This document shows, piece after piece, positions 28,701 through 40,200 of a stretch of 64,000 nucleotides of DNA. The notes below the pieces were generated by a model. The model had not been told where the DNA came from. It made no database searches and saw only the letters and a program-made list of their open reading frames with translations. Location: assembly GCF_014695715.1 (NCBI RefSeq), contig NZ_JACJOT010000008.1:1550001-1614000 (forward strand), read 5' to 3'. Positions within the stretch are counted from its first letter, which is position 1; every line of letters begins with the position of its first letter. This DNA comes from Microcoleus sp. FACHB-68 (GTDB lineage Bacteria; Cyanobacteriota; Cyanobacteriia; Cyanobacteriales; Oscillatoriaceae). The position numbers were made by a program, and so were the translations under genes.

Positions 28701-31700
28701 AAACGATGCGCCGGTTTTAGCCACAAATGCCGGCTTAACTTTAAATGAAGGTACGAGTGGAGTTATTAACACCGGCACATTACAAGTAACGGATAGTGAT
28801 ACTGCGCCGGCACAACTGATTTACACGGTTACCAATTCACCAACCAACGGCAGTTTATTCTTAAATGGAGTCGCTACAACCAGCTTCACCCAAGACGATA
28901 TCGATAACAACCGCATCACTTATCTGCACTCTGGAAATGAAACCGCATCTGACAGCTTTACTTTTACGGTTTCTGATGGCACAAATACCGTAGGCGCTTC
29001 CACGTTTAATTTAACCATCAATGCAGTTAACGATGCGCCGGTTTTATCAACCAATGCCGGCTTAACTTTAACTGAAGGTGGAAGCGCAAATGTCTCATCA
29101 GGAGTATTACAAGTAACAGATGTTGATACTGCGCCGGCACAACTGATTTACAGTGTTACCAATTCACCAATTAACGGTACTTTATTCTTAAACAACGTCG
29201 CCACAACCAGCTTCACGCAAGACGATATCAATAACAACCGTGTCACTTATTTGCATTCGGGAAGCGAAACGAGTACAGACAGCTTTATCTTCACGGTTTC
29301 TGATGGCACAAATACCGTAGGCGCTTCTACGTTTAACTTCGTTATCAATGCAGTAAACGATGTGCCGGTTTTAGCCACAAATGCCGGCTTAACTTTAAAT
29401 GAAGGTACGAGTGGAATTATTAACACCGGCACATTACAAGTAACGGATAGTGATACTGCGCCGGCACAACTGATTTACAGCGTTACCAATTCACCAACTA
29501 ACGGCACTTTATTCTTAAACAACGTCGCCACAACCAGCTTCACCCAAGACGATATCAACAACAACCGCATCACTTATCTGCACTCTGCAAATGAAACCGC
29601 ATCTGACAGCTTTACTTTTACGGTTTCTGATGGCACAAATACCCTAAGCGCTTCTACGTTTAACTTCACCATCAATGCGGTAAACGATGTGCCGGTTTTA
29701 TCAACCAATGCCGGCTTAACTTTAAATGAAGGAACAAGTGCAAATGTTTCATCAGGAGTATTACAAGTAACAGATGTTGATACTGCGCCGGCACAACTGA
29801 TTTACAGCGTTACCAATTCACCAACTAACGGCACTTTATTCTTAAATGGAGTCGCCACAACCAGCTTCACGCAAGACGATATCAATAACAACCGTGTCAC
29901 CTACTTACACAACGGCAGCGAAACCACAACTGACAGTTTTACTTTTACAGTAAGCGATGGTGCAAATACGTTGAATGCTGCAACTTTTGCAATTAATATC
30001 ACGCCTGTAAATGATACGCCGGCAGCTAATAACGACAGTTATATTGCAACCGAAGATACTCCCCTCACCGTTACTTTGGCAAACAGTGTTTTAACCAACG
30101 ATACGGATGCAGAAAATAACTCCCTAACAGCACCATTAGTAACCAACCCAAATAACGGCACAGTTGTTTTCAATGCAAACGGCACTTTCACCTACACTCC
30201 CAACGCAAACTTTGCCGGCACAGATAGCTTTACTTATCAAGCAAGTGATGGTACTGCCAATTCAAATATTGCCACGATTACCCTTACGGTAAACCCGGTT
30301 AATGACGCGCCGGTTGCTGTGAATGACAGCTATAGCACTAACAAAAATCTCCCCCTCACCATAGCCGCCGGCACCGGAATTTTAGCCAACGATAGCGATG
30401 TTGAAAATAACCCCTTAACAGCGGTACTAATAACGGAAACAAATAATGGCACACTGAGCTTAGATTCTAACGGTTCCTTTACCTACACACCGAATGCCGA
30501 TTTTATCGGAAACGACAGCTTCACCTATCAAGTAAACGACGGTTTGTTGAATTCTAATGCTGTGACTGTCTCCATTACCGTTAACGAGGCAAATGCAGTG
30601 CCGGTGTTGGCGAGAAATGCCGGCTTAACTTTAAATGAAGGTGCCGATGTCATTCTCACTTCTGGACTATTACAAACAACCGATGCAGATAACCTGCCGA
30701 CACAGTTAATTTACACAGTCACGGCTTCCCCAACTAACGGCACTCTGTTATTAAATGGAGTCGTCACAACCAGTTTCACCCAAGACGATATTGATAACAA
30801 CCGCATTACTTACACACACAACGGCGGAGAAACGACTCCCGATAGTTTCACTTTCACCGTTTCTGATGGTGCCGGCGGCAGTATTAACAGCACAACGTTT
30901 AATATTACTGTCAACCCGGTAAATGACGCACCCGTTTTAGCAAGCAATGCCGGCATTACACTGCTCGAAGCGGGAAGTTTTACCCTTACCAATAGCCAGT
31001 TAAACGTAACTGATGCAGAAAATAACCAGCTCACTTACACGCTGACAAATTTGCCGATAAATGGTGCGTTAAACTTAAATGGCGTGGCGCTAAAAATTGG
31101 CGATATTTTTACCCAAACAGATATTAATAATAGCTTGCTTTCCTACACCCACAACGGAAGTGAAACGACAAGCGACAGTTTTAACTTCACCGTTTCTGAT
31201 GGTGCCGGCGGATCACTCAGCAATACATTTAACATCACAATAAATCCTGTGAATGTTGCGCCGGCAGCCAACAACGATAGCTTAACGCTGAATGAAAATG
31301 CGCCGGCAACGACAATTAACGTACTAGCAAATGATACCGATGCCGACGGAGATCCGCTAACAATTGCAAGTTTTACTCAACCCAGCAACGGCATCTTGCT
31401 AAGCAATGGCGACGGCACCTTCTCCTACACCCCCAATTCCAACTTTGCCGGCAGCGATAGCTTTACCTACAACATCAGCGACGGCAAAGGCGGCATAGAC
31501 ACCGGCATTGTCACCCTTACTATCAATCCAATTCCCACACCCACACCGGAACCAACTCCCACACCAATTCCGACACCGGAACCGACACCGGAACCGACGC
31601 CAATTCCCACACCGATTCCGACACCGGAACCGACGCCAATTCCCACACCCACACCGGAACCAACTCCCACACCAATTCCGACACCGGAACCAACTCCTAC

Positions 31701-33525
31701 ACCAATTCCGACACCGGAACCAACTCCCACACCAATTCCGACACCGGAACCGACGCCAATTCCCACACCAATTCCGACACCGGAACCGACGCCAACACCA
31801 ATTCCCACACCGATTCCGACACCGGAACCAACACCCATCCCCACGCCTTCTCCGGAACCGGCACCCATTCCCACTCCCATACCAATTCCTTCCGAGTCTC
31901 CACTGCCGAATAACCAGCCGGGGACAACGCCAAATGCCGGTTCTGGTGCGTATTACTTTGAAAATTTCTTCCAGTATTTCGCAACTCGTCAGCGAGATTT
32001 TATCAACTTATTCTTTGATGAAAACTACTATCTTGCTAATAACCCTGACGTTGCCGAAGCGGTTGCAAAAGGCGTTTATCACACCGGCTTTGAACATTTC
32101 TTAGATTTTGGATTATTTGAAGGTCGCAATCCCAGCGAACTCTTCGATAATCAGCAATATGTATCCGCCAATGCTGACGTTGCCGAAGCCATCGCTGCCG
32201 GTGTTTATCAGAGCGGTTTTGAACACTTTATTCAGCACGGATTGTTTGAAGAACGCGATCTAAAATTGCTGCTGTTTGATGAAGCCTATTATCGAACGAT
32301 GAACCTTGATGTTGCCGAAGCCATTGAAAGCGGTGTCTATGATAGTGGCTACGAACATTTCATCAAGCACGGTCAATTTGAGGGAAGAAACCCCAGTATT
32401 CTGTTTAACGAAAGCTATTATCTTGCCCAAAATCCTGAAGTGGCTGCTGCTGTCGCTGCCGGCACTTATCGTTCTGCGTTTGAGCATTTCATCCAAGTTG
32501 GTTTATTTGCCGGCTTAAATCCTAGCGCTTTATTCGATAACCAAGCCTATCTCACCCAAAATCCTGAAGTGGCTGCTGCTGTGGCTGCCGGCACTTATCA
32601 TTCTGGATTTGAGCATTTCCTAAAAATCGGCTTATTTGAGGGAAGTTCGCCTCAAATATTGCTGAGTAAGCAAATGTTTGCTTTTGAAAGCATGACCGAG
32701 TATTTATCAACTGCCGGTCGAGGAGCAGTGGCTTTATTCTTCGATGAAAATGTTTACTTAGCTGAGAACCCAGATGTCAGAGAAGCCATTGCAAACGGCG
32801 ATTTTAACACAGGGTTAGAACACTTTCTCAAATTTGCGCCGCCGCAAGGGCGAGGCTTAATTTCCTTATTCTTTAACGAAGAAACTTATCTTGCTGAAAA
32901 CCCTGATGTCGCCTATGCAGTCGCGCAGGGAAGCTATGTCAGCGGGTTAGAACACTTCTTGCAATTTGGTTTATTTGAAGGCCGCGATTCCCGATTCTTA
33001 TTATTTGATGAACGCTTCTATCTTGCCAATAATCCAGATGTTCAAGAAGCAGTTGATAAAGGTGTGTACCGTAGTGGGTTTGAACATTACGAACGCTATG
33101 GACAAGCTGAAGGGCGAAATCCTAGCAATTTATTTGATGAAAAATTCTATTTAGCAGAAAATGCTGATGTGGCTGAGGCTGTAGCTGCCGGCATTTATCG
33201 CAGTGGGTTTGAACACTTTGTTGAGCATGGTTTGTTTGAAGGGCGCAATCCCAGCGCTTTATTCGATAGCCGGCGCTATTTGGCTGAAAACCCAGACGTA
33301 GCGGAGGCTGTCGCTGCTGGAGAATACCGCAGTGGGTTTGAACAATTCCTGAAGGTGGGTTTACAAGCTGGGCGCGACTCGCAGTTTTTGCAGTTTAATG
33401 AAGCGGCTTATTTAGCAGCAAATGCAGATGTAGCGGCTGCTGTGGCGGCTGGAGTTTACAGCAATGGGTTTGAACATTTCAAACGGTTTGGCCGGTTTGA
33501 AGGTCGTGCCGGCTTGATTGGATAG
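22771..33525 (+). CDS. Giant DUF4347 surface/adhesin-type protein (3584 residues, gene 2)
   Basis: Domains in order: leader; DUF4347 (about 117-267; H171 and C210 resemble a caspase-like His/Cys pair); phytase-like propeller (about 285-605); cadherin-like blocks (610-883); lamin-tail-like domain (about 887-1046, [10 protein letters not shown]); a second one (about 1218-1388, [19 protein letters not shown]); a Calx-beta-like block (about 1390-1500); cadherin-like blocks; six CSPG-like 109-residue repeats (1764-2416); Cadherin/VCBS-like repeats with NDxD and FTYTPNxNF motifs; a PTPEP/IPTP linker (about 2920-3040); and eleven ~43-residue NPDV repeats to the end. No Sec signal is visible; large repeat proteins of this kind are usually exported by type I secretion, which is inference here. 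Likely cell-surface or released matrix protein for adhesion or gliding. Gene 1 is its truncated duplicate. Confidence 0.88.
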   Translation: MMPLFDENLLSFGNQTLDHTPNLLPADAGGVLSFGIQPFSPSAVGSAPNNFFFSLIESIEEFDAQVFPNVNYLPNTSAVANPIGGQDPLTGIDLREMRSAGNLLLGKPADVPAVREIIFVDAAVEDYQSLVAGIQPGAEVVILDANRNGTDQISEVLAHRADISALHIVSHGEPGSLRLGNSTLNLAGIAETQQWANALNPDADILIYGCDVASGTQGEAFVEKLGELTGADVAASTDKTGSAIEGGDWLLEYGAGSIETDLAFNEPARSAYDSVFAIIDSIGQSTFAADATFGGTLIGGLSGITYNSANNQYYVIADARNNGTGPVRFYTFNINVSSGTLAAGGATATGVTLLGNPTAFAANTSDTEGIALAPGGATAFIASEGVFSGTTPTAQPFINQFNIATGVQTSALPVPSKFTATAGTSGIVSNAAFESLSISPTGQFLFTATENALKQDGAVPTASTGTPSRILTYNLGTSTAGAEYLYNTDAGNGISEILALDNTTLLVLERSMNPAAQTGSLRLYQVSLTGATDISGLNALTGSPTAAQKTLVADFQTTAGFPINNFEGMTLGPTLPSGKRSLILISDNNYGAGFLQLATQVAAFSVNSAPVLDNTGNPTLTTINEDPIINTGTLVSTLIGSSITDLDSADPEGIAVTGLDTTNGIWQYSTDGTTWTSLGTPSESAAMLLTADANTRIRFSPNANYNGVAGNITFRAWDGTTGTNGTTANITTLGTGGLASFSTATETASITVNAVNDAPVLTVPGAQTINQNTNSAIAGISLSDIDAGTGNLQVTLSATNGTLTFGTLTSLTFSTGDGTADGSMTFTGSLTNINSALANLTYQGNANYFGIDNINLSVSDLGNTGTGGALTASNSIAVNVTAVPYAAGSVLINEAVTDPQRDWSSNNFNGVVGAGAITAGTDEWVELYIRQAGLDLTNWTIELLDGTNVFGSLSNNGAFQFSNYISAGGGSFTNTAAGDYLVLGDVIGTGAMNDNITLVIKDHTGTIIDQVIVGGAGAPSGVATGVTNEAVARVPNGNDAIDFRKQAATLGTSNNIGQLALAEHISAQVSDQFAAPTSLVPAGTVLHRFRLTATNEPINISNLTFTASQTGIANTDFTGLRLVQDANNNGVDDAGDVVVGTVESPVNIADGLTFSNITAPVGTSNYLLSTGVNNLLAGDRLTFNLTTANITAAGNTSLLPLATTGTVSGTVHTVDVPPLAVVINEVAWMGTQAAATDEWIELYNPTNNAIDLTGWTLQSSGGGTLNYTIQNGVIAAGGYFLLERTANTTVSNIAADAIFTGGINNTGGISLVLRESAGNTIDTANGNGGAWPAGSNTAATVRFTMERIDPTSADIDGNWLTNTGLIQNGLDAGNNAIHGTPRAQNSVYAIPEVVITESGGNTNIAEGGVTDTYTVVLKTPVTAPVTINLGTAFGQTSVSNPFLTFDINNWNIAQTVTVSAVDDTTLEGNHIGTINHVASSSDSRYNGITIASVNANITDNESTPPTINFSTGPLNYTENSGSVLVDAGATVTDPDSPDFNGGVLTVQFASATGLAEDSLSIRNQGTGAGQISIVGNVVSYGGVAIATFSGGTNGTTPLVINFNSNANITSVSALLQNITYQNSSENPSTASRTLQFQMTDGDTGIGLPVNKAINLTAVNDAPTISAIAPQTTNEDTTTTPITFTIGDIETAADALILTAISSNTTLIPDANIAFGGSGNNRTVTMTPAANQNGNATITINVNDGIAINSTSFNLTVDAVNDAPVLATNAGLTLTEGTSGIINTGTLQVTDSDTAPAQLIYTVSNSPTNGTLFLNNVATTSFTQDDISNNRITYLHSGNETASDSFTFTVSDGTNTVGASTFNLTINAVNDAPVLSTNAGLTLTEGSSTTLSSGVLQVTDVDTAPAQLIYSVTNSPTNGTLFLNNVATTSFTQDDINNNRITYLHSGSETSTDSFIFTVSDGTNTLGASTFNFVINAVNDAPVLATNAGLTLNEGTSGVINTGTLQVTDSDTAPAQLIYTVTNSPTNGSLFLNGVATTSFTQDDIDNNRITYLHSGNETASDSFTFTVSDGTNTVGASTFNLTINAVNDAPVLSTNAGLTLTEGGSANVSSGVLQVTDVDTAPAQLIYSVTNSPINGTLFLNNVATTSFTQDDINNNRVTYLHSGSETSTDSFIFTVSDGTNTVGASTFNFVINAVNDVPVLATNAGLTLNEGTSGIINTGTLQVTDSDTAPAQLIYSVTNSPTNGTLFLNNVATTSFTQDDINNNRITYLHSANETASDSFTFTVSDGTNTLSASTFNFTINAVNDVPVLSTNAGLTLNEGTSANVSSGVLQVTDVDTAPAQLIYSVTNSPTNGTLFLNGVATTSFTQDDINNNRVTYLHNGSETTTDSFTFTVSDGANTLNAATFAINITPVNDTPAANNDSYIATEDTPLTVTLANSVLTNDTDAENNSLTAPLVTNPNNGTVVFNANGTFTYTPNANFAGTDSFTYQASDGTANSNIATITLTVNPVNDAPVAVNDSYSTNKNLPLTIAAGTGILANDSDVENNPLTAVLITETNNGTLSLDSNGSFTYTPNADFIGNDSFTYQVNDGLLNSNAVTVSITVNEANAVPVLARNAGLTLNEGADVILTSGLLQTTDADNLPTQLIYTVTASPTNGTLLLNGVVTTSFTQDDIDNNRITYTHNGGETTPDSFTFTVSDGAGGSINSTTFNITVNPVNDAPVLASNAGITLLEAGSFTLTNSQLNVTDAENNQLTYTLTNLPINGALNLNGVALKIGDIFTQTDINNSLLSYTHNGSETTSDSFNFTVSDGAGGSLSNTFNITINPVNVAPAANNDSLTLNENAPATTINVLANDTDADGDPLTIASFTQPSNGILLSNGDGTFSYTPNSNFAGSDSFTYNISDGKGGIDTGIVTLTINPIPTPTPEPTPTPIPTPEPTPEPTPIPTPIPTPEPTPIPTPTPEPTPTPIPTPEPTPTPIPTPEPTPTPIPTPEPTPIPTPIPTPEPTPTPIPTPIPTPEPTPIPTPSPEPAPIPTPIPIPSESPLPNNQPGTTPNAGSGAYYFENFFQYFATRQRDFINLFFDENYYLANNPDVAEAVAKGVYHTGFEHFLDFGLFEGRNPSELFDNQQYVSANADVAEAIAAGVYQSGFEHFIQHGLFEERDLKLLLFDEAYYRTMNLDVAEAIESGVYDSGYEHFIKHGQFEGRNPSILFNESYYLAQNPEVAAAVAAGTYRSAFEHFIQVGLFAGLNPSALFDNQAYLTQNPEVAAAVAAGTYHSGFEHFLKIGLFEGSSPQILLSKQMFAFESMTEYLSTAGRGAVALFFDENVYLAENPDVREAIANGDFNTGLEHFLKFAPPQGRGLISLFFNEETYLAENPDVAYAVAQGSYVSGLEHFLQFGLFEGRDSRFLLFDERFYLANNPDVQEAVDKGVYRSGFEHYERYGQAEGRNPSNLFDEKFYLAENADVAEAVAAGIYRSGFEHFVEHGLFEGRNPSALFDSRRYLAENPDVAEAVAAGEYRSGFEQFLKVGLQAGRDSQFLQFNEAAYLAANADVAAAVAAGVYSNGFEHFKRFGRFEGRAGLIG
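28060..30021 (+). repeat. Six tandem 327-bp repeats (ABABAB)
   Basis: Units start at 28060, 28387, 28714, 29041, 29368 and 29695, exactly 327 bases apart, each encoding 109 residues (starting [10 protein letters not shown] or [10 protein letters not shown]). Odd units carry [12 protein letters not shown]; even units carry [14 protein letters not shown]. The higher-order unit is therefore 654 bases, present three times with very high nucleotide similarity, pointing to recent expansion or conversion. Confidence 0.9.
31531..31890 (+). repeat. Pro-Thr-Glu linker array (PTPEP/IPTP)
   Basis: About 120 codons made of short PTPEPTP and IPTP units encoded by CCGACACCGGAACC and CCAATTCC-like words. 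A flexible, extended linker that separates the cadherin-like region from the NPDV repeats. The same low-complexity DNA creates long chance frames on the minus strand. Confidence 0.85.
32005..33522 (+). repeat. Eleven ~43-residue NPDV repeats
   Basis: Each unit reads roughly [21 protein letters not shown], then [21 protein letters not shown]. Eleven can be counted; an insertion of about 25 residues between the fifth and sixth resembles the segment before the first (FxYxxTxxRxxxxLFFDExxYL), suggesting the block is a double array. Function unknown; similar units are found at the ends of secreted repeat proteins. Confidence 0.85.
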
Positions 33526-33590
33526 AGGCTGAAATTCAGACATACAGTTAACAGCTTGATAGTAATAAATGGGAGATTTTAAGATGCTTA

Positions 33591-34109
33591 CTAAAGGTTT
33601 AGTTTCTCGCGCTCATTGTGTAGATTAGGGAGGACTTCTTGAATTAACAGATCAAGGTTAATGTAAAAGAATACTTTACCTTCCGGTGTGTTAATTAGGT
33701 TTTGGATAGCTGGTGCGAGGTTGCCTTGCCGGTATAATTCCGGAATTTCACTAAATTGGTCTTTCGGTACTTCCAAAATAGCCGGCATTTCCGGAATAGG
33801 AATCCCAAGCCGTTCGCCCTGATAAACAGTGCAGACGATGAGATAGTGACGTTCTCGCTCATCATGACTGCTAATAAATAGCGTTGATAAATCAATAATT
33901 GTAATCGTTTCATCGTGGTCTCGTACCAACCGGCAGCCGGTTTGAAGTGTCCCGTGAGCAGTAAATTCCTTAAGAACACGCTGAACCCGCTCAATCGGAA
34001 TCGCATAGTATTCGCTTCCCAATTGAAAGGTAACAAGTTTCTGAACTGCTATTCGAGAGCGTTCATCGTGCCTAGTGCGAAATCGGCGGCTGTACTTAGG
34101 ACTATTCAT
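33591..34109 (-). CDS. CheW-like adaptor (second of the cluster)
   Basis: The 172-residue protein is mostly one CheW-like domain: QKLVTFQLGSEYYAIPIERVQRV, IIDLSTLF, ERHYLIVCTVYQGERLGIPI, and a C-terminal FFYINLDLLIQE. CheW couples chemoreceptors to the CheA kinase. It is the last gene of the chemotaxis cluster, about 205 bases after the CheA hybrid gene; the gap has a repeat, so it may be transcribed separately. The N-terminus is basic (RRFRTRHDERSR). Having a second CheW behind CheA is not the standard Pil/Hmp layout. Convergent with the giant surface protein gene. Confidence 0.85.
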   Translation of the reverse strand: MNSPKYSRRFRTRHDERSRIAVQKLVTFQLGSEYYAIPIERVQRVLKEFTAHGTLQTGCRLVRDHDETITIIDLSTLFISSHDERERHYLIVCTVYQGERLGIPIPEMPAILEVPKDQFSEIPELYRQGNLAPAIQNLINTPEGKVFFYINLDLLIQEVLPNLHNEREKLNL

Positions 34110-34199
34110 TGTTATTGATAAGTAAGTGGAATAACTATGAAAACTTCGCTTGTAAAAACCGTCTTACATAAACACATTAAACCATCCTCTATGCCTAAC

Positions 34200-34219
34200 G
34201 GCACGCTGCGCTATCATCT
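34200..34219. repeat. Dispersed intergenic repeat, copy 2
   Basis: Identical 20 bases to 17931-17950, followed here by CGTTTATCTGCGTGCATCTGCGGT-like words and a run of eight A. From 34260 to 34313 an octamer-like array CACTCCTT/CACTCTTT continues up to the CheA gene's stop. Confidence 0.5.
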
Positions 34220-34314
34220 GCGTTTATCTGCGTGCATCTGCGGTAAAAAAAAAACCTTTTTAACTCACTCCTTCACTCCTTCACTCTTTAACTCTTTCAC
34301 TCAGAACTCAGGAC

Positions 34315-37176
34315 TCAGGACTTAACATAACCGGCAATCAATTGAGCAATCACTTCTAATAAATGTGGCTCACTATAAGGCTTCGTAAAATAATGAGAAG
34401 CCCCTAATTCCAAAGCCGTTTGCCGATGTTTCGCCCCACTGCGGGAAGTGAGCATCGCCACAGGGATAGCAGCAAACTTGGGATCAGACTTAATCTCACG
34501 TAACAATTCAAATCCATCCATTCGTGGCATTTCAATATCAGCAATCACTAAAGAGAAATCCACATTTGTCTGCAATTTTTCTAAAGCATCTTGACCATCT
34601 TTCGCCTGAACCACCCGATAGCGTGCGCGTGTTAACGCAAGTCCTAGGAGTTGGCGGATCGCGTAAGAATCATCCACCACTAAAATTTGCGGCTGTGACT
34701 TAGAAGGAGGCAACACCGGCACCGTCGCCGCCTGTCTAGCATGGCCGGCTGTTGGTCGCTTATCGGGAACCGCAACGGCTGTGGCATTTCTCGTCTGAAA
34801 TTGACTGACTAAATCATCCACATCCAGAATCGTGACCACCCGACCATCCCCCAAAATCGTACAGCCAACCACCCCATGAGGCTTAGACAAGGGGGCCGGC
34901 AAGGGTTTTACGACAATTTCCTGCTGACCCACAATGCGCTCAACAGCCGTTGCCAAAATCCCTTCACTAGACGCTAAAACCAATACAGGGATGTAATCTT
35001 GAGCGATGGGATCGGGAGAAGGGCCATCAGGATGAAGAATGCTGTAGTGAATCAACTCCTGTAAACGCACCAAGCGAACAAATTCATCCCGCCAGCGCAC
35101 CATCGGTTGGGTGCCGGCCCTGTGGACTTGATGAGCTTGAAGGTGCAAAATCTCTTCCACCGCATCCAAAGGCACCGCAACGGTATTGCGATCCGTTTTC
35201 ACCAGCAACGCCTCCGTGATGGAAAGCATTAGCGGTAGCTTCAAAATAAAACTGGTGCCTTTCCCCGGACGTGAGTCTACTTTCACCGTTCCCCGCACCT
35301 GCCGCAGATTGGTGCGAACCACATCCAAACCCACACCTCGACCGGAAAGATCCTGCACTTTATCCACTGTGCTAAACCCAGGCCAAAAGAGAAATTCATA
35401 GAGTTCAGCCGTGGAAAGCTCTTGCGCTTGTTCCACCGTCATAAACTCTTTTGCCACAATTTGCCGGCGAATGGCTTCTGGATCAATGCCTTTACCATCA
35501 TCCGTGACCGTAATAATGGTTTGACCGCCTTGATGACGCGCTTCAATTTCAATTTGGCCACTTGCCGGTTTCCCGACGGACTTGCGAACCTCCGGCGGTT
35601 CAATTCCGTGATCAAAGGCGTTACGAACCAAATGCACTAAAGGATCACGCAAAGCATCAAGCAAGCTTTCATCAATTTTTGTATCGCGTCCCAACAGCAG
35701 CAAATTCACTTCTTTATTGTAGGCTTGGCACAAATCTCGCAATGCTCTAGGCACATGATCCACCGCCCGACTAAACGCCACCACCCGCAGTTGCATCACT
35801 CGTGACCGCAGTTGGTCTGTAATGCGACGTAAATGATCGGTACTGCGCTCAAATTTGCTGGCTAACTCATCAATTTTACTCGCTGATTGGGAGATTGCTT
35901 GAGTGGTTTCTATCACTTCTTGAGCTGTGGAGTGGAATTCTGTATATTCATCCATCTCCAAACTATCGAATACCGAATTAAGAATTGATAAGGCAGATTT
36001 TTTTAAACCTATTTCTTCATTTTTAACTCTCCACTCTCCATCTCCTATACTCATCCGATCATACTCTTCCCGCAGTTGACCGCCGTAGTGATTTAAATCT
36101 AAAATCTTCCGGCGAATTCGCTTGACTTCTGAGCGTAATTGTGATTCTTGAAGTTCTAAATTTGTTCGATTAATCACCAATTCGCCGACCAAATTTACCA
36201 GCTCAGTCAGGCGTTCCAAATCAATCCGAATCGTTGGTCGCTGTACTGTGGTTGACGAGATAGGATTCGGTGCTGGGGGTTGGGGTTGCGGAATGACAAC
36301 GGTTTCTTCTGCTGGAATGATTTTTTCTTCAGTTTTTAGCACCTCAGCTTCTGGGATCTGGGTGGAAACTAAATCTGCCTCCACCTGTACTTCTGCAACG
36401 GCTGCCGGCACATTAATCGCCTGCCCAGCACATATTTGCTCACGGGCCGTTTGCAAATTTTGTGCAACCGCCCATCCTGAAGACTTCAACTGTTCTAAAC
36501 TGAGATTAGGAGCATCAATTAAAGGGCGCAAGCGGTCAGTAATTTCTCCAAATTCGGGCAATTGCAGCATTCCCGATAGCCCGGAAAGCTGATAATAAAT
36601 TTCATTAATAACAACTAAAGTTTTGTCTAAAGTCTCTGTTTGCGCTTGGGAAATTTCTGATTCTAAGCGATTGATAATCGGCGGAACTTCATTTTCAAAG
36701 ATGGCTTTAAGCAGGCCGGCACCGGCAGGATTTTTAGCAGCCGATACAGCAGGGGTAGTTTTTTTGCCAAATTCAGTTTCTAACTGTTCTTTAATCTGAG
36801 CAATTGCTTTAAAATCTTCTTCTATATTGCCGTCTCCTGACGAAGATTTACTGGTGATTTTTTTAAGGTGATCCACTCCTTCCAGTAAAGCTGTAATCGT
36901 TGCTTGGTTGAGGTTCGATATATTTGTTCCATCACGCACAATGGCGAAGCAATCTTCCAGTACATGAGCCGCTTTGGCAAGTTCTTCAAAGCCAAACATT
37001 AAAGCCGATCCCTTAATGGAATGAGCGGCGCGAAACATTTCCTTGACCAATTGCAAGCGAACGTCACTGGCGCTGCTGCTTTCCATCGCTAATAAATTTG
37101 TCTCTAGCAATTGGAGAAATTCCTGAGTTTCGCCAAAAAATGCACCAATTAGCTGATGAAAATCTTCAGAGTTCAT
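34315..37176 (-). CDS. CheA-type hybrid histidine kinase with C-terminal receiver
   Basis: The 953-residue kinase contains: an HPt (P1) domain at about 1-105 with the phosphorylated histidine H52 in AAHSIKGSALMFGF; a variable Pro-rich region; the dimerisation domain (about 315-500, IDLERLTELVNLVGELVINRT); an ATPase domain (about 505-650) with HLVRNAFDHGIE (N box), DDGKGID and GRGVGLDVV; a CheW-like P5 domain (about 652-798); and a receiver domain (about 825-953, ILVVDDSYAIRQLLG and ADIEMPRMDG). This is the architecture of PilL/HmpE-like kinases that control type IV pilus surface movement. Only one HPt is present. It lies 90 bases after the transducer gene and is probably co-transcribed with it. 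Confidence 0.9.
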   Translation of the reverse strand: MNSEDFHQLIGAFFGETQEFLQLLETNLLAMESSSASDVRLQLVKEMFRAAHSIKGSALMFGFEELAKAAHVLEDCFAIVRDGTNISNLNQATITALLEGVDHLKKITSKSSSGDGNIEEDFKAIAQIKEQLETEFGKKTTPAVSAAKNPAGAGLLKAIFENEVPPIINRLESEISQAQTETLDKTLVVINEIYYQLSGLSGMLQLPEFGEITDRLRPLIDAPNLSLEQLKSSGWAVAQNLQTAREQICAGQAINVPAAVAEVQVEADLVSTQIPEAEVLKTEEKIIPAEETVVIPQPQPPAPNPISSTTVQRPTIRIDLERLTELVNLVGELVINRTNLELQESQLRSEVKRIRRKILDLNHYGGQLREEYDRMSIGDGEWRVKNEEIGLKKSALSILNSVFDSLEMDEYTEFHSTAQEVIETTQAISQSASKIDELASKFERSTDHLRRITDQLRSRVMQLRVVAFSRAVDHVPRALRDLCQAYNKEVNLLLLGRDTKIDESLLDALRDPLVHLVRNAFDHGIEPPEVRKSVGKPASGQIEIEARHQGGQTIITVTDDGKGIDPEAIRRQIVAKEFMTVEQAQELSTAELYEFLFWPGFSTVDKVQDLSGRGVGLDVVRTNLRQVRGTVKVDSRPGKGTSFILKLPLMLSITEALLVKTDRNTVAVPLDAVEEILHLQAHQVHRAGTQPMVRWRDEFVRLVRLQELIHYSILHPDGPSPDPIAQDYIPVLVLASSEGILATAVERIVGQQEIVVKPLPAPLSKPHGVVGCTILGDGRVVTILDVDDLVSQFQTRNATAVAVPDKRPTAGHARQAATVPVLPPSKSQPQILVVDDSYAIRQLLGLALTRARYRVVQAKDGQDALEKLQTNVDFSLVIADIEMPRMDGFELLREIKSDPKFAAIPVAMLTSRSGAKHRQTALELGASHYFTKPYSEPHLLEVIAQLIAGYVKS

Positions 37177-37266
37177 GAGATTTTATTGCTCATTTGTCTT
37201 TCGTCTGAGAATTGCGAGGGCGAACTGATTGCAAAATTATTAGCGATTTTGCAATCAGTTTAATCG

Positions 37267-40200
37267 CTAACTACGAAAATTCGCCACAGAACTTTGGAGT
37301 TTAGTGACTGTAACAGCTAACCCATCAAGGGAAGTGCGAACTTCCAAAGATTTTTCCGCAGTGGTGGAGGAAATTGTGTTAACTTGTTGCATACTGCTGG
37401 CAATTTCTTCGGCAAAAGTTACCTGCTTAGTAGCAGCACGGGTAATGTTTTGGACAAGGGCATTAATTTGCCGGCTGACTTCAATGATAGCAATTAAATA
37501 AGTTTTGGCTTCTGTTGCTAATTGCGTGCCGGCAACGACTTCTTGAGTGCCGGCTTCCATTGCCTGCATCACCCGTCCAATTTCGCTGCGAATTTGCTCG
37601 ACAATCTCGGAAATTTCCTCAGTCGCACTGCCAGAACGTTCCGCTAATTTTCGCACTTCTTCCGCAACAACCGCGAAACCTTGCCCCTGTTCGCCGGCAC
37701 GTGCCGCTTCAATCGTTGCATTCAAAGCCAGTAGGTTTGTTTGTGCAGCAATTTGAGAAATAGAGGTAACAATTTTCCCAATTTGTTGTGAAGACTCACC
37801 CAAGCGTTTCATCATTTTAGAGGTTTGGGCAATCGTTTGGCGGAGCGTATTAATTCCTTCAACTGCCCGATCAACCGCAACGCCGCCGGCACCGGCTGTT
37901 TCGGATGCCTGCTGGGCAACTTGTTCGGTGCGGTTGGAAACATCACAAACATCTTTAATCGAATTAACCATTCGCTCAATTTGTTTGAGTGCTCCCTCAA
38001 TTTGCTGCGCTTGCATCCGAGCTTGTGTGGCTAATTCATCTGTGTTGGTAATCGATTCACTCGTGGCAGAACGAACTTGATTTGCCACATCCTGAATACC
38101 GATAACAACTTTTCTCAAAGAACTGATCAGAAAATTAAAAGAATCCGCAATCGCTCCCAAGCTATCATTATTCACTTCAGCTCTGACTGTTAAATCTCCT
38201 TTAGCGGCCCCTTTCACTTCATTTAACAGTTTCAGCGCTTGCTGTGTAAGCGAATCTGCTTCAGCTTTGCGTTCGGCAGCGAGTTTTTCCAGTTGTTCCT
38301 CAGCAAATTGACGCTCGGTAATATCGAAACGAATGCTAATATATCTAACGATCTTGCCGAAGGGATCAAAGATCGGCGCGATGGTTGTGTCTACCCAATA
38401 CAATGAGCCATCTTTGCGCTTATTTTTGATTTCTGCTTTCCAAACTCTCCCACGAGAGATCGTTGTCCACATCTCTTTAAAAAACGCGCTGGAGTGATAG
38501 CCAGCATTGAGAATCCGATGGTTTTGCCCGATCAGTTCTTCCTGTGAATAACCTGAAATTTCACAAAATTTGTCATTGGCAAATGTGATTGTTCCTTTTG
38601 CATCGGTTTCGCTGACAATGGCTGCCTCATCCAGGGCATTTTGGCGGTTTTTCAGCTCTTGCAACAATCGTTCCTGCTCGCCAGCCAACTGTTGCAGGCG
38701 TTCTTGGGCTTCCTTGGCCGACGTTATATCATAGAAAACAACAACGCCACCTTTCGCCACACCCGTTTCATCTTTTAGGGGGCTGCCATTAACTCTCGCC
38801 CAAATGCCTTCTGGTGCACCGGCATGACGGATTAATAATTCGCAATTGTCAACGACTTCTCCCCGGATTGCTCTAGCTAGGGGTAAATCGGCATCTGGGT
38901 AGCGCGTTACTCCATCAGGTAAATACAAGCCGTATTGCTCTGACCATTTGTTTGGGGTTATCGTCTTCTCACCTAAGCTAACCCCCATTATTTTTTCTGC
39001 TGCAGGGTTGAATAGCAAAAACTTGCCATTTTGATCGGCCACCATTACCGCATCCCCCATGCTGTTGAGGACAGACTGCAAAATTTGGGTTTGCTGGCGC
39101 AGATCCGCCTCGGAACGCGCTAATTCAGCGGCTGCTTGCTGCAATTCGGTTTCTGCTTGTTTGCGTTCGGTGATGTCATCGTGGACACCAACCCACTCTC
39201 GAACTCTGCCGTCATGCTCTAGGATTGGCACAGCCCGAACGCTCATATATCTGTATATACCGTCGTGCCGGCGCAACCGATGCTCTACTTCATAAACGCT
39301 GCGTTTAGTCAAGGCAACAGACCACCCTTGTGAGGTGTGGGCACGGTCTTCGGGGTGAATAGCGCCCAGCCACCCCCATCCTTTGTGTTCGCTATAAGTT
39401 TGGCCGGTGAAAGCAGTCCACTCAGTCTGTTCTGTGATAAATTCACCTTCGGCATTGGTAGACCAAACGATTTGAGAAGTCGCGGCGACTAAAGAGCGAT
39501 AGCGCTCTTCTTTTTGGCGCAGGGCGTCTTCTGCCTGTTTGCTGTCGGTAATATCGCGGGCGATGGCGTAGATCAATTGATGTTCGACAGAAGCAAACGC
39601 ATTCCAAGACAACCATCGATAGGAGCCATCTTTGCAGCGATAGCGATTTTGAAAAGATAGGGTGTCAGTCCCTGTCGATAATTTTTCAGATTCAGCAAGG
39701 GTTGCCGCTTGGTCGTCGGGATGGACAAACTCCACAAAAGGCCGGCCTATCAGTTCCTCTGTGGTATAGCCTAAAGTCCTTGTCCAACTGGGGTTGAGAC
39801 GCTTGAAGGCACCATCAAAGCCGGCGATGCACAGCAAATCTAGGGAAAGGGTAAAGAAGCGATCGCGTTCTTCGGTAGAACGGCTTAATTCATTGCTGCG
39901 TTCGCTGATACGCGCTTCGAGTTCCTCATTGAGTTTACGAAGATCCGCTTCTGCTTGCTGACGTTGATTATCCAGCAATCCTAGGGATTTGGCATTCCAC
40001 CAAATCAGGCCGGCAAAAACGACGATATTCAGGCTCGCCAGCAAGGAAATAGCGACTTCGGTGTCGTAAGACTTGGCACGATAGCCGTTTAAAATCAACC
40101 AACCCAAAATCGGTGGAACTGCAATCACTGCCGGTGACAGTTGCCGCACCATCAAACCGCCGGCATTATTCGCGGTGCCAATCACCATTAATCCCCGATC

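Noticed and set aside
31467-31880. Gly/Val-rich minus-strand frame of 137 codons
   Set aside because: It is the antisense of the Pro-Thr-Glu linker of the giant protein; low complexity creates long open frames.
34137-34325. 62-codon plus-strand frame before the CheA stop
   Set aside because: Built from the dispersed repeat, ATCTGC words and CACTCCTT-like repeats.
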